Source of the DNA: Cepaea nemoralis
Taxonomy: Eukaryota; Mollusca; Gastropoda; Stylommatophora; Helicidae
NCBI GenBank assembly: GCA_014155875.1
Contig: JACEFZ010027056.1
Location: 41,685-105,684 of the forward strand
Length of the DNA: 64,000 nt
Reading direction: 5' to 3'
The notes beneath the pieces are model-generated. The model worked only from the letters and a program-made list of their open reading frames with translations, searched no databases and had not been told where the DNA came from. This document shows, piece after piece, positions 1-10,860 of this stretch; positions within the stretch are counted from its first letter, which is position 1, and each line of letters begins with the position of its first letter. A program made the translations under genes and the position numbers.

Positions 1-115
1 TTTCTGTAGCCATCAAATGTTTTTCAGCTTGACTGCACATTGTCCAAGTTTCACATCCATACAAAAGAACAGGATCTATGTACCCCCTCAACACTCTTAT
101 ATGGGCATGGCCTGG
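1..115 (-). pseudogene. LINE-R4 (BovB/RTE-like) C-terminal fragment
   Basis: Read on the minus strand, this encodes the post-RT motif LLYGCETWTM, typical of the region just downstream of the RT fingers and palm in RTE/BovB-type LINEs. The same block occurs on the plus strand at 34021-34150, followed there by more of the C-terminus. It is cut by the window edge and carries no catalytic residue. It is a dead fragment, and the clade name is tentative. Confidence 0.6.
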
Positions 116-480
116 GTTCAAAATCTAGCGAAGGGGGAACAAAAAATATCAAAGGGACATTACTCAAAGTAACATAAATGTGCTTTTTGATTTAAATAAT
201 TATAGTACATTTCTTATATTTTGTAAAGTCTTTATATAAATTAACAAGATTGAATGCCGTATAAAAGACTTAATAAGAATTTTAAATAATCTTCAAAGAT
301 TGTGTAGAAATTATGGCTCTATTTTACAAGTGGGAAAATGTTTGAAGCCATCTTTGTATTTCTACTTGATATTACATTCAATGTTTTATTCTTTCAATGC
401 ATTTAATACTGTCAACTATTCGAAACGACTTTATTTTTGACTGGCTTTTAAAAGGCCACAACCACCATGCAACTAATAAC
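116..480 (+). repeat. Dispersed AT-rich block R1
   Basis: A conserved non-coding block that begins near a short motif resembling the SINE-A 3' end and runs to a motif reading aaaaggccacaa. Related copies lie at 14160-14370 and 22361-22690 on the plus strand and at 33660-34020 on the minus strand. In three of the four places it is followed by block R2 and then the LINE-T leader, so it may be part of the LINE-T 5' region or of a composite repeat. No coding potential is seen. Confidence 0.6.
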
Positions 481-835
481 TCTGTGTGAGTAAATACTTC
501 TCCTGATAAAGGAGAACCGCTTTTGGACAATAATCACCTTCACATAAGAGCGAAAATCCCATGTGCACTGTCACAACCAGCCCGCTCCGTGGCGAAGGGT
601 TCAAGGACGCAGTTCTCAATCCCGCAAACCCGCGTTCGACATACAGCTGCGAGCGATTTGGCAACAGACCGCCTTGTTTTTCTGTTTTACGAAAATGGTT
701 TGGGTGCCGGTCGTTCAAAAAGCAATGGCAAACTACTGAACGTAAATTTGCCAAGAGATCACAACAGCAAAACTAAAAATATGCTGGTGTTGACTGCGAC
801 GTCCTGTAAAGGATATGCAACTGACTAACTGTCAC
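481..835 (+). repeat. Dispersed block R2 with SINE-B-type central domain
   Basis: The second half (about 705-825) carries the sequence agcaatggcaaactactg, followed by a tail shared with the SINE-B family (see 21951-22194). The first half differs from the SINE-B tRNA-like head. A motif reading cgcgttcgacatac near 633 resembles a degenerate pol III B box. Copies lie at about 22730-23050 (plus) and 33311-33620 (minus), always upstream of the LINE-T leader. It may be an older SINE or part of the LINE-T 5' UTR. Confidence 0.55.
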
Positions 836-1472
836 AACCACGGTTCATATATTCTCGATACAGAGTTGACAAACACTTTGGCAAAATTGTGAGTTCGCAT
901 TGTTGGAAGCATATTTTCTGACGTGTCTTTTCTTTCGTTCGCTTGAAATATGTTTATAACTGCAATGTTGTCTCTTGTATGAATCTAACAGTCTTTTTTA
1001 GTTCACTCAGAGGTCCATAGAGTTTATCTTCCACTGTTGTCTCTCTAGACCAGAAGGTTCGCCTAGGATATGTTGTAGTTTGGGCAATCCTGGAGTATGT
1101 GCTCTGCTGTCTGCGACGCCAAACCACATGTGAACATGGCTGAGTCAACAATCTTGAATTTTGTATATATGTGGTTGCGTAATCTATTGTGCCCTATTCT
1201 GAGGCGCAAAATAATGACTTGTTCTGGTCTTTCCATAACGTGGTAGTCGTCTTGAGTAGGGTTTGGTGGCCTTCTGACTGATTTGATCATTCTTTTCTTT
1301 TGGTGGAATGTTCTGACGTGTCAATTTACGCTATTTAAATACCGGATTAGTCACTATTTTTCAACTAAGTTTTCAAGGGCATATTGTGCGGTTTTATTTG
1401 GAATTGATATTCTAAAAGATATTGTGAGTTTTTCTTTGGAATTATTATTACCGAAAACAACAAATTATTAAT
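836..1472 (+). repeat. LINE-T 5' leader, copy 1, interrupted by LINE-I1
   Basis: Non-coding leader upstream of the LINE-T ORF1 start at 1473. It aligns by eye with an uninterrupted leader at 23060-23325. The interruption at 928-1310 is a minus-strand LINE-I1 tail flanked by a 12-bp direct duplication, ttctgacgtgtc, at 916-927 and 1311-1322. The leader ends in a conserved stretch, accgaaaacaacaaatta, just before the ATG. Confidence 0.7.
928..1310 (-). mobile_element. LINE-I1 (I/Nimb-like), 5'-truncated 3' end
   Basis: On the minus strand this encodes the C-terminal tail of an I-superfamily LINE: the motif RLRIGHNRLRNH, followed by a Cys/His cluster of the form C-x-C-x(9)-H-x(4)-C (TCGLASQTAEHILQDC). 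It is flanked by the perfect 12-bp duplication at 916-927 and 1311-1322, so its ends are well defined at 383 bp. The 3' tail, on the left in this orientation, is a short irregular GAAA-rich stretch. A second copy of the same insertion event sits at 3610-3991. Confidence 0.8.
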
Positions 1473-1885
1473 ATGAATCCAAACATCGCTACATTTGCCG
1501 TTCCAAGGAACGACCTACGAAGGTAACCACCTTCACCAGCCTGGTACTGTAGTTTGCTTCTATTAATGATCCTGGGGCTGCGGCGAGATCGACACCAGCT
1601 TTTATTGTTAGTGCCTTAACTGGTCCAGGAGGTGTGCCTTCTGGGGGAATCATCGACCTGCACAGGTTCGAGGTTCCCACTAGGTGGTACTTTCACCTGT
1701 CAACAGAAGGACAGAAACCCGTGTATGACAAGTTACACGGAACACAAGTTCACTTTACCAAGCCTAGGGGTAGATATATCACTAGACAATCTAGAGAAAG
1801 AAAGAGACAGGCTGACCGCACACTAATTGCCTGTCATGATTACCCCTGAAGGAGTTAGAAACTGGTGCACAGTTTACTGGGAGGT
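1473..1885 (+). pseudogene. LINE-T ORF1 (gag-like), N-terminal part, copy 1
   Basis: ORF1 starts MNPNIATFAVPRND, then loses frame within about 20 codons. The conserved core (FEVPTRWYFHL, LPSLGVDISLDNLEKERD) is readable only by changing frame. Comparison with 4154-4504 shows several small indels. The core probably corresponds to the RNA-binding region of Tx1-type ORF1 proteins; that is inferred from position and from the CCHC knuckle further downstream in other copies. The sequence departs abruptly near 1885, where Helitron sequence begins. Confidence 0.7.
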
Positions 1886-2340
1886 AAGCTGTCAGGTATT
1901 TTTAAGCTTTTTCTTAGTGTCTTTTTTTTTGTTGAAATTGTTTTACTCAATTTTTCTTTTAATTAAATCTTTTTTTCAGGGGCTAACTTCCTAAAGTTTT
2001 TCAAGGCCCAAATTTGTTTCTATGTATTTTTGGCATCTTTTAAGTTTATTCTCTGTGTCCATGAAACCGGCAATGGTTATAAAAATTGAAAATGTAACAT
2101 TTTAGTTGCTAATATGCCATCATAAGTAACTCATCTTTATTTGCTTAAGAAGTTACTGTAGTCATGCAGGTGATTAGCAAGCGTTTTCATTAAAAATAAT
2201 GGATGGTGTGTGGAAGGACATTCTTTTAAGTTACTTTTTTTGTTGTATGAATTTAATGAGAACTTATATGACTACTTATATGAATTAAATGAGATGCTCC
2301 CCACCAGGGACTGGGCGAAGCCGGACAGGGTCAGGCAGAC

Positions 2341-2395
<55 letters not shown>

Positions 2396-2487
2396 TAGTC
2401 GGTAACGGGAACGGGAACTTATATGACTACTTATATGAATTAAATGAGATGCTCTACACCAGGAGCTGGGCAATGCCGGGCCGGGTC

Positions 2488-2560
<73 letters not shown>

Positions 2561-2656
2561 GTCGGTAACGGGAACGAGAACTTATATGACTACTTATATG
2601 AATTAAATGAGATGCTCCCCACCAGTGACTGGGCGAAGCCGGGCAGGGTCAGCTAG
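1886..2656 (+). mobile_element. Helitron-like element 1 (5'-truncated)
   Basis: The segment aligns along its length with the 3' part of the element at 2657-3556. Shared landmarks include ctctgtgtccat, the block gtaactcatctttatttgc and the GACA-rich modules. It ends in gggtcagCTAG, matching the CTAG end of Helitrons, and lies directly against the TC start of the next copy. The 5' terminus is missing, and the left neighbour is LINE-T ORF1. No Rep/helicase coding is present, so it is non-autonomous. Confidence 0.55.
2335..2398. repeat. (GACA)n microsatellite
   Basis: A run of GACA units inside the Helitron. Sister tracts sit at about 2488-2560, 3273-3341 and 3424-3462, each between copies of a module that begins gaacttatatgactac. 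The module plus tract forms a larger tandem unit of variable length. Confidence 0.9.
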
Positions 2657-3298
2657 TCTTATATATAAATAAGGATCGTATGTCTGTCTGTCCGTATGTC
2701 CTTTGTGCGCTCGCGAACGGCCCATCCGATTGAGATGAAATTTTCTACACGCCTTCCTTTCAGTCCAGAGCTGTCAACTGTCATAGTTTTTTAGTGTGAA
2801 ATCGCCTGCTTACTCAGTATTATTTCATTTTTCATTTTTCATTATAATTTCATATATTTCAGGGGACCTAACTCCGTAAAAGTTATTTCAAGGGGCATAA
2901 CTTTTCTGTATAACTTATAGTCATATTGTGGCATCGTTTTCAAAGATTTATAAACTCTGTGTCCATAGTTATGTACCGGCATATGAGTTATAATAAATAA
3001 TGATACAAACTGTAAGGCATTTTCAAAGTTTTCATAAAAATAATGCACAATGCATAACATTGTAACTCATCTTTATTTGCTTAAGAAGTTACTGTAGTCA
3101 TGCAGGTGATTAGCAAGCGTTTTCATTAAAATTAATGGATGGTGTCTGGAAGGACATTCTTTTAAGTTACTTTTTTTGTTGTATGAATTTAATGAGAACT
3201 TATATGACTACTTATGTGAATTAAATGAGATGCTCCCCACCAGGGACTGGGCGAAGCCGGACAGGGTCAGGCAGACAGATAGACAGACAGACAGACAT

Positions 3299-3343
<45 letters not shown>

Positions 3344-3556
3344 TAGTCGGGAACTTATATGACTACTTATATGAATTAAATGAGATGCTCCACACCAGGA
3401 ACTGGGCAATGCCGGGCCGGGTCAGACAGACAGACAGACAGACAGACAGACGGACAGACAGTCGGTAACGGGAACGAGAACTTATATGACTACTTATATG
3501 AATTAAATGAGATGCTCCCCACCAGTGACTGGGCGAAGCCGGGCAGGGTCAGCTAG
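2657..3556 (+). mobile_element. Helitron-like element 2, apparently complete, non-autonomous
   Basis: It starts TCTTATATATAAATAAGG, followed by gtctgtctgtccgtatgtcc and gatgaaattttctacacg; I recall similar 5' regions in arthropod and mollusc Helitrons. It ends gaagccgggcagggtcagCTAG followed by T, fitting 5'-TC...CTAG-3' with a T on the right flank. A perfect hairpin, CCAGTGACTGG, lies at about 3523-3533, further from the end than is typical. Length is 900 bp with no transposase ORF. The head-to-tail junction with the element before it supports rolling-circle origin. Confidence 0.6.
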
Positions 3557-3609
3557 TTCTCGATAAAATTGTGAATTCGCATTGTTGGAAGCATATTTTC
3601 TGACGTGTC

Positions 3610-3991
3610 TTTTCTTTCGTTCGCTTGAAATATGTTTATAACTGCAATGTTGTCTCTTGTATGAATCTAACAGTCTTTTTTAGTTCACTCAGAGGTCCAT
3701 AGAGTTTATCTTCCACTGTTGTCTCTCTAGGCCAGAAGGTTTGCCTAGATATGTTATATTTTGGGCAGTCTTGGAGTATGTGCTCTGCTGTCTGCGACGC
3801 CAAACCACATGTGCACATGGCTGAGTCAACAATCTTGAATTTTGTATACATGTGGTTGCGTAATCTATTGTGCCCTATTCTGAGGCGCAGAATAATGACT
3901 TGTTCTGGTCTTTCCATAACGTGGTAGTCGTCTTGAGTAGGGTTTGGTGGCCTTCTGACTGATTTGGTCATTCTTTTCTTTTGGTGGAATG
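3610..3991 (-). mobile_element. LINE-I1 3' end, second copy of the same insertion
   Basis: Near-identical to 928-1310 and at the same position in the LINE-T leader. Left duplication ttctgacgtgtc is at 3598-3609; the right copy at 3992-4003 has three changes. Here the C-terminal reading frame is intact for 111 residues, from KSVRRPPNPTQDDYH through the CTCG...HILQDC cluster to the stop at 3636. Sharing the insertion site means the surrounding block was duplicated after LINE-I1 inserted. Confidence 0.8.
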
Positions 3992-4153
3992 TTCTGACGA
4001 TTCAATGTACGCTATTTAAATACCGGATTAGACACTATTTTTCAACTACGTTTTCAAGGGCATATTGTGCGTTTTTATTTGGAATTGATATTCTAAAAGA
4101 TATTGTGAGTTTTTCTTTGGAATTATTATTACCGAAAACAACAAATTATTAAT

Positions 4154-4884
4154 ATGAATCCAAACATCGCTACATTTGCCGTTCCAAGGAACGACCACGA
4201 AGGTAACCACCTTCACCAGCCTGGTACTGTAGTTTACTCTATTAATGATCCTGGGGCTGCGGCGAGATCGACACCAGCTTTTATTGTCAGTGCCTTAACT
4301 GGTCCAGGAGGTGTGCCTTCTGGGGGAATCATCGACCTGCACAGGTTCGAGGTTCCCACTAGGTGGTACTTTCACCTGTCAACAGAGGGGCAGAAACCCA
4401 TGTATGACAAGTTACACGGAACACAATTCACTTTACCAAGCCTAGGGGTAGATATATCACTAGACAATCTAGAGAAAGAAAGAGACAGGCTGACCGCACA
4501 CTAGTTGCCTGTCATGATTACCCCTGAAGGAGTTAGAAAACTGGTGCACAGTTTTACAGGGGAGGATAAGGCTGGGGTCTTCAGGCTGAACAATGGGGCT
4601 GGAAAGTGGGGTGCACTCTGCAACCCAAAAAGGAAGTGCCCCATTACATTACATACGGATCTAACCACATGGGGTTATTAACAATAATCACAGCGTATTG
4701 ATTACGATGCCGGGAGAAAGGCCAATTGCCCTACGTGTGGTCAAGATAACCACTGAGCAAATACATGTCCCAGCAGACGACCACTGATAACACCAACAGA
4801 AGCAATTGGTGTACACAGTAAAGAAGATTTCCCGTCTTTCATGCGAGAAACTCCTCCACAGAAAAGAACAGAACTGATTCACAC
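4154..4884 (+). pseudogene. LINE-T ORF1, copy 2, N-terminal and CCHC region
   Basis: Opens MNPNIATFAVPRNDHEGNH and reads 116 codons before a stop at 4502-4504. The following region continues in shifted frames through a knuckle motif at about 4730-4770, CPTCGQDNH-stop-ANTC. That would be a classical C-x2-C-x4-H-x4-C zinc knuckle but for the stop codon inside it. The gag-like protein would bind the element's RNA. ORF1 is cut at 4896 by an inserted element and resumes at 5237. Confidence 0.75.
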
Positions 4885-4895
4885 GTTTAATAGTC

Positions 4896-5225
4896 TAGTT
4901 TAGTTTAGTTTAGTTTAGTCGATAGATCAACATCACGGCACACGGGTGCAAACCATATGTGCTCCGTTCTCCTCCTAATTCAAATCTGAGTCTGGAGAAA
5001 CTGAGCTCAGTGCACGAACTCCGTAGCACCGGCGAGGATCTTGAAAATGCTTGGGTAGATGTTTACCTCGACATTTTGCCCGGGCAGCGCCGTTAGGCTA
5101 CTCTTTTTCGACTTCCAACTGCCAAGGGATTGTTTACGTGAGCAACAATACACACGGGCGTCTGATCTAACTATCCAGAGACGGGGAAATGTTATTACTA
5201 GAAGTCCACGTGAAAACAAATCCCG
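4896..5225 (-). mobile_element. Short retroposed insertion with (AAACT)n tail inside LINE-T ORF1
   Basis: A 330-bp segment flanked by an 11-bp duplication with one mismatch: gtttaatagtc at 4885-4895 and gtttaatattc at 5226-5236. On the minus strand it ends in about four AAACT-type units (seen as tagtttagtttag at 4896-4920), a microsatellite-like 3' tail of the kind LINEs and SINEs carry. The minus strand is open for 70 residues, but I do not recognise them. It is either a SINE or a 5'-truncated LINE 3' end. Confidence 0.65.
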
Positions 5226-5236
5226 GTTTAATATTC

Positions 5237-5560
5237 AAATAGACACACAAGAAGACAGGGACACACAAGAAAACAACACACAAGAAAACAATCTAAAAAA
5301 TGAAGACTATGACGGTTTTCAAATCGTCAGTAATCCAAAGAAGAGAAAACGTTCAGACAGAAGACGACTGCTGTCACTAGACAGTATAGATACTGTCACA
5401 CGCGATCTTTCATCAGCTAGATCCATACTGGAAAAGAAAGAAAGAACTAAAGACATTTCAGAAGGTCACTATGACACAATTGCCTGGCAGTCTCTCTCCG
5501 CTTTTCGTAAATTAAAGCTTGAAGCAGAATAGTAAGCAATATTGGTCCTAACTACTATGT
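5237..5560 (+). pseudogene. LINE-T ORF1, copy 2, C-terminal part
   Basis: Resumes after the insertion with a polar, Glu/Asn/Gln-rich tail including DGFQIVSNPKKRKRSD, a basic cluster that could act as a nuclear or RNA-binding signal. It ends KLKLEAE-stop at 5530. The same C-terminal block is found at 24330-24600 (plus) and 30500-30960 (minus). After about 5560 the sequence no longer matches LINE-T. Confidence 0.65.
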
Positions 5561-5700
5561 ACCTGTGACCAATAGGGGTTCCCATAAGCCAATTCAACTT
5601 GATTCACTGTAAAATCTCATTAGCATAGATCTTTCTTGAAGGTTAAGACAGATGGCAATTAGTGGAGAAAATTGAGATTCCCTAACTTCTCACTAATCAC

Positions 5701-7303
5701 GGTGCTCTTTAATGTGTATACGAGCAAGATTGCATACCTAGAAGCACCAGGGGTTGGAAGGATTCTAACATTTGCAGATGATATTCTTGCATACAGGCAG
5801 GGGAGAAATAGGGATCAAACAGCCCAGGAGCTACAGGTGACAGTGGACAAAGTGATTGACTGGTGCACTGAAATGAGTGCTGTCATCAACCCGGAAAAGG
5901 TGGCGGTGTTGTGGTGCTCTCTGGACAATAGGATTGTGAGAGATGATACCCCAAGCCTCACGATAGATGGTAGAAGCGTCAATAGAGAGAACAAACTGAA
6001 GTATCTGGGAATCACATTTGACAGGAGTCTGTCCTTCAAGGACCATGTTGTGACAAGATCTCAAAAGGGACTCAATGCACTTAAAACTATGGCTGCAATG
6101 GACACAGAGCAGAGAATGCTCTTCACACTATACCAGCACTTGATCCTCTCAGTGATTGATTATGGACTAGGAATGCTCACTGTCTCAAAGAGTCAGCTGG
6201 TGAAATTAGAGCGCATACAGAATGAAGCGATGCGGGTCATTCTGGGATGCACCAGAGACACTCCAGTAGTGTGTATGCGTTACATCCTTGGTCTTCCTAC
6301 TGTTGCTGGTAGGCACAAGGTGATGCAAGCGAAGGCATACCTCAGAGTAGCTGCAGACACAGATCACCCGTTGCATGAGGCGCTGGACGTAGTTAAGGGT
6401 CAGAGACTGATAAGAGGGAAATCATGGATGGCTCAGGCGGAGGATACGATCAGACAGGTGTGCCCCTTGGAGAACATCAGGCGAGGAGAGGAGTGGGTCA
6501 GAGTGCCAGCTGTGCAGTCAGACTTGTGCAGAGTTGTAATAACATTGAACCGGGAGTGCAGGGAGTGGCCAGCGGGGGCCACGGAAGTGGAAATTCAGCA
6601 ACTATTCAGGAAAATTCAAGCCCGGGTGATGTGATTTTCTACACGGATGGGTCAGTGTTGAGAGGTAGGAGAAGTGCCTGGAGTTTCTTGGCAAAAACTA
6701 ATGGTCGGCGTTTGGTGCAGGAGAGCCTGGCGTATGATAACACTACATCTAGCTTAAGAATGGAGGTGGAGGCGGTCAGTGCGGCTTTCCGCTGGATAGA
6801 AAACACGATACATACACACATTGTGATTGTAACTGACTCAGAAAGCATGCTGAGAAGGGTGAGAACAGGTAGGCTTCGTGCAGAGTGGCTTGCTTCGCTT
6901 CGGAGGTCACGGGTAGTAAGCATCACCTGGATCTTTTCTCCTGGGCATGCCGGTGTGCTGGGGAATGAACAGGCGGACAGATTGGCTGGCTCGGCAAAAT
7001 TTGGTGGAGTATTGATGCATGACAAGGCAGACGTGGTTGCGGCCTTGTGGGAGCAGGTGTACACCTCGGAGGAGCAGATGGAGCACCATGGTCTGGTAAG
7101 AATGAGACAACGAGGTGTGACGAGGGAATCTGGCCGACGCTCGGCGCTCGGAGGAAAGGCGAGACGGACATACAATCAGATTGCTACTGGAACTATTAGT
7201 GTTGGAACTCTTCGCTGGCTGCTGAGGATGGAGACGGAGCGCTTATGGGAATGTCCCGAATGCTGTGATGTCGGTTCCTAAATCAATCAATCAATCAATC
7301 AAT
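5701..7303 (+). mobile_element. LINE-I2 (I superfamily), 5'-truncated, with RT end and RNase H
   Basis: The insertion is bounded by a 10-bp duplication, cactaatcac, at 5691-5700 and 7304-7313. It starts inside the RT palm: FADDILAYRQ near 5770 holds the catalytic Asp pair, with YLGITFDRSLSFKDHV in the thumb. RNase H follows with YTDGS (about 6640), RMEVEAVSA, VTDSESML and the final GHAGVLGNEQADRLAG, so all four acidic positions are present. The C-terminus has WECPECCDV. The 3' tail is (AATC)n. RT and RNase H lie in different frames because of a one-base deletion near 6604, shown by comparison with 39580-39600. Confidence 0.85.
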
Positions 7304-7306
7304 CAC
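7279..7306. repeat. (AATC)n tail of LINE-I2
   Basis: Six or so AATC units directly after the LINE-I2 stop codon, merging into the right target-site duplication. A related copy at 36240-36260 instead ends in (AACTC)n. Confidence 0.85.
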
Positions 7307-7313
7307 TAATCAC

Positions 7314-8406
7314 GGGGTGAACCTTATTATTAACCAACAATTAGGTACAGAAAATGCACGGGAACTAAAACGAATTTACAAATTCAGGGAAATCCCGGAC
7401 GAGCCGAGATTGTCTTAACTCCGCATCCCCGTTGGCATTGTTGTGGACCAATCGGCGGTGTTGGCTGCTGCTGCTTTGAGGGGGGGGGGGGGGGGGGGGT
7501 CGTTGCGTGTGTGTGTAAGTGCGTGCGTGGTGTGTGTGTGTCAGATTGTGCTTCAAATCGGACGGTTTGGAACCAAATCTGAAAGTTAAGTGATATGAGC
7601 CATTCATCCGAACAGCTCCAGCCTACTTTAAATAAAGGCATTCGGTGCTAAACGAAAGATCACACACCAACGTTCTAACAGCTGGTCTGAAGTAGCAAAC
7701 GCGGATGACGTCACGACCGGCTGTGCTGTTAGCATGCCTGTGACCCATTATAAATAAACTACACCGTAGCTGAACCTGAGACCATCATAGAGCATAACCA
7801 TTAAGGAATGAGCTGACAATGGGATTAATCGAATGGGAATATAGGAAACGAGCTTCATAATCCCATAAGCTTCAAAATAAAACCAGACTCGGCATAATTC
7901 GCTGACTTGCTACATTCAATATCAGGTGCCAGATGGGGTGACGCACTGAAGCTATGAAGCACGTTCCCTGTCAAATACAGTAGCTCTGTTTACCAGACAG
8001 ACTTTTATATAGAAAGATAGGGAACTCTATTTCTATATACTGAAGACCCACACTAGAGCAATCATATAACTTACTAGCTAATAATGGAAACATCTGTGAT
8101 ACCTATCTATATTCTGTAAAACTTGCAGTAATGCTTTACCAACCCACTAAAAGGGATGGGAAATAAAACCCTCGCATTAATTAACTTAATGAAGAAGGCA
8201 AAGGTAAACTATGGGGGTGAACCATAAATGTACTGAACGGTAAAATGGGGCAAGAATATTACACTAAACCAGGGTACAACCCATAACTCATGATGACAGC
8301 GAACTCTGCTTCTCCCATCCAGATCAAAGACAAAAACGGGACATTTCTTGGTCCAAGTTAAGTTCTTGTTCAGAACACCAGAATCTTTGGGTATAATGCT
8401 AATTAT
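7314..8406. other. No gene recognised; G-run and GT-rich tract
   Basis: I see no conserved coding motif on either strand. The stretch holds an uninterrupted G run at about 7482-7499 next to a degenerate GT tract (7505-7540). The short open frames here are compositional. Confidence 0.6.
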
Positions 8407-9770
8407 AGGTAGTTAGTCAGTCAGTCAGTCAGTCAGTCAGTCAGTCATTCAGTCAGTCAGTCAGTCAGTCAGTCAGTTAGTTAGTTAGTTAGTTAGTTTT
8501 TCCTCTTGGGCCTAAGGCGGCGCATAGGGCAGAAGTCATGGCGCTCCATGTCTAGCGGTTCGCTGCTACCTGTTGTAGATCCTGGATGTTCACTTGGTCG
8601 TTGCATGAGCCTTCTCTGAATGATGGTTCTACGCAGGGTCTCTCTTGGTCTTCCCCGTTTTCTTTTCTCTACTGGTGACCATAAGAGGGCTTGTTGGGGA
8701 TTCTTGTCTTGTCCATTCTGAGTACATGGCCGATGTAGTTCCAACGGCGTTTTCTTATAAAATTGGATACAGTGTCTTGCTTAGTCTCTTGTCTTATTTG
8801 CGCATTGGTTTTGAAATCTGTCCAGTGGAGGTTTAGAATTCTTCTAAGACATTTGTTCTCAAAATTGTCTAATTTTTTATCTAAAGCTACCGTTGATTTC
8901 CAACTCTCACATCCATACGTTAGCACTGGAATCACACAAGAATTGAAGATTTTAAGTATTCGTATGTTTGCTGAGTGTCTTTGACTTCCAGATGTTTGAC
9001 AGTTTATTGAATGCACCAGATGCCAGTGCGATTCTAGATAATATTTCTGGTGTTGAGTTCCCTGTAGAAGACATTTTGCTTCCTAGTTTTGTGAAGCTGT
9101 TGACTTTTTCAAGAACATGGTTGTTTAATTTGGTGTCGTCTGAACTGTTGGTGAGATCAATAGTTTTTGTCTTTGTGGTGTTAATCTGGAGACCAATTTG
9201 TCCTGAAACATTTTGGAGATGGTTTATTTTCTCTTGGGCATCTGGGTGTGTTGAACACAAAAGCACTATGTCGTCGGCAAAGTCCAGGTCATCTATAATT
9301 TTGTCAACACAATGGATACCCCCAATTGTGTTGCTTGTGCATTTGCGCATGACCCAATCGATAGCTATTCCAAAGGGCATCGATGACAAGACACAACCCT
9401 GTTTCACTCCCGTCTCCACTGAGAACCAGTCAGAGTTGCCTGATTCGTTCTCACGCACCAAGGTGTCTCTTTGTAGAAAGATTTTATGATGTTGGTATAT
9501 TTGGTAGGGAAACCATAGATGTTAAATAGGTTCCAAAATGAAGGACGGTGGATACTGTCGAAGGCTTTTCGAAGGTCGACAAAGTTGGTGATTAATTTCG
9601 ACTGGAATTCTACGGAGTATTCAATAATTATTCAGAGGGTGAAAATGTGGTCTATACAAGACCGTTTTGGTCTGAAGCCGGCTTGTTCTTCTCTGAGCCT
9701 TTCATACATCGACTTTTTCAATCTCTCAAGTAACATGCTACAAAAACGTTTTGGGCAAAAAAGGGGCACA
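8407..9770 (-). mobile_element. LINE-R2 (APE-class, CTAA-tailed), 5'-truncated
   Basis: On the minus strand, RT motifs appear in order: FVDLRKAFDS (about 9570), GVKQGCVLSSMPF, LDFADDIVLL (about 9290), then the downstream region with VLTYGCESWKS, RRWNYIGHVLRMDKTRIP and KRKRGRPRETLRRT. The 3' tail, on the left, is a mixed (CTAA)n/(CTGA)n run at 8411-8498. At least three frame changes and an abrupt 5' end make it a dead partial copy. A possible 7-bp target duplication, taattat, occurs at 8400-8406 and 9771-9777. I associate this family with RTE-X-like elements common in molluscs, which is tentative. Confidence 0.8.
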
Positions 9771-9777
9771 TAATTAT

Positions 9778-10497
9778 GTCAATTATCAATAACAGTATGG
9801 GCATACAAAGGGGGGGGGGGGGGGGTGATACTGTCATATTAAAGTTGAGTTAAGCCATATACTACCCTGAGGTTCTGTATATATTCACAGCTCCCCTAAG
9901 GGAAGATTATGTTTAGACAACTATCAGGCATGGTACGTTCATGAAGAATATATCTAATTGAAGAAGTTACTGGACGCTAACCCACCATTCTATCAAAGGT
10001 TTGGGACACGGAAGGTGTGAAGTTGATCAATACTTATTCCATGTTTGGATGTCAACAGTCGTTAAGCCCAATGTCATGTAATCCTGATAATCCTGAATCT
10101 CCAATGAAGGACTGCATCAAGGTCTTTGGGGAATATCCATAGATTCTAATTATCCCCAGGTGACTGTGAGGCACAAGTATTATCAAAGACAATTGCCAAA
10201 TCCCTCCTGCCTCCTTGCACAGACTTGGAAATAGGACTACGAACATTCCATATCATCGAACTAAGGTCGATCAGTTAACAAATATCACTAGGAACCTGAG
10301 AAAATGGCTTAATAGCAAGAGCAGTGATAGTGAAGATCTTTACGAACTGCTGAACTCTCAACCTCAAAGGTTGAATCAGCATCCAGCTTAGCCTCAAAAG
10401 AGGAAAAATCAGAAAGCTAACCAGAAGTGATCCAAGTGGAGTGCAGAACTGTCGATAACCTGGAGGATTCCTGGATAGACTATCATCGAACCAGATG

Positions 10498-10543
<46 letters not shown>

Positions 10544-10860
10544 CCGACGTGACGGACAGATACACTAAAGTCCCCTTCTATGACGAACCTGTTAAGACCC
10601 TTCTGAACTTCTGCGCAATCCTACTTGTCGTGCTGGTAGCCTACCTTATCTGTACAATGGAACTCTATTCTAGGTTGTGTGTTGTGTGGTGTGTTGTTTT
10701 GCGTTAATTAAATGGGGAAAAAGAGAGATGAGTTATGTTTTGAGAACCAGTCTAGGGTGACAGCCCTGTGCATGTGTTATAATCCTTGGGTCCAAGGAGT
10801 CTGCAGAATCACCAGTTGGGTACTTTTAAGATAGATAGGTGATATCCTTGGTCAGTTCTA
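9778..10860. other. No gene recognised; G-run and (GT)n
   Basis: Holds a G run at about 9811-9826 and a pure (GT)n tract at 10500-10541. Open frames crossing the GT tract give Cys-Val or Thr-His repeats and are artefacts. No conserved domain is seen. Confidence 0.6.

Noticed and set aside
2210..3409. Frames with TDRQ or SVCL repeats
   Set aside because: Produced by (GACA)n tracts inside Helitron-like repeats.
10495..10707. Membrane protein suggested by a hydrophobic frame after (GT)n
   Set aside because: Half of it is the microsatellite; the rest has no conserved features.
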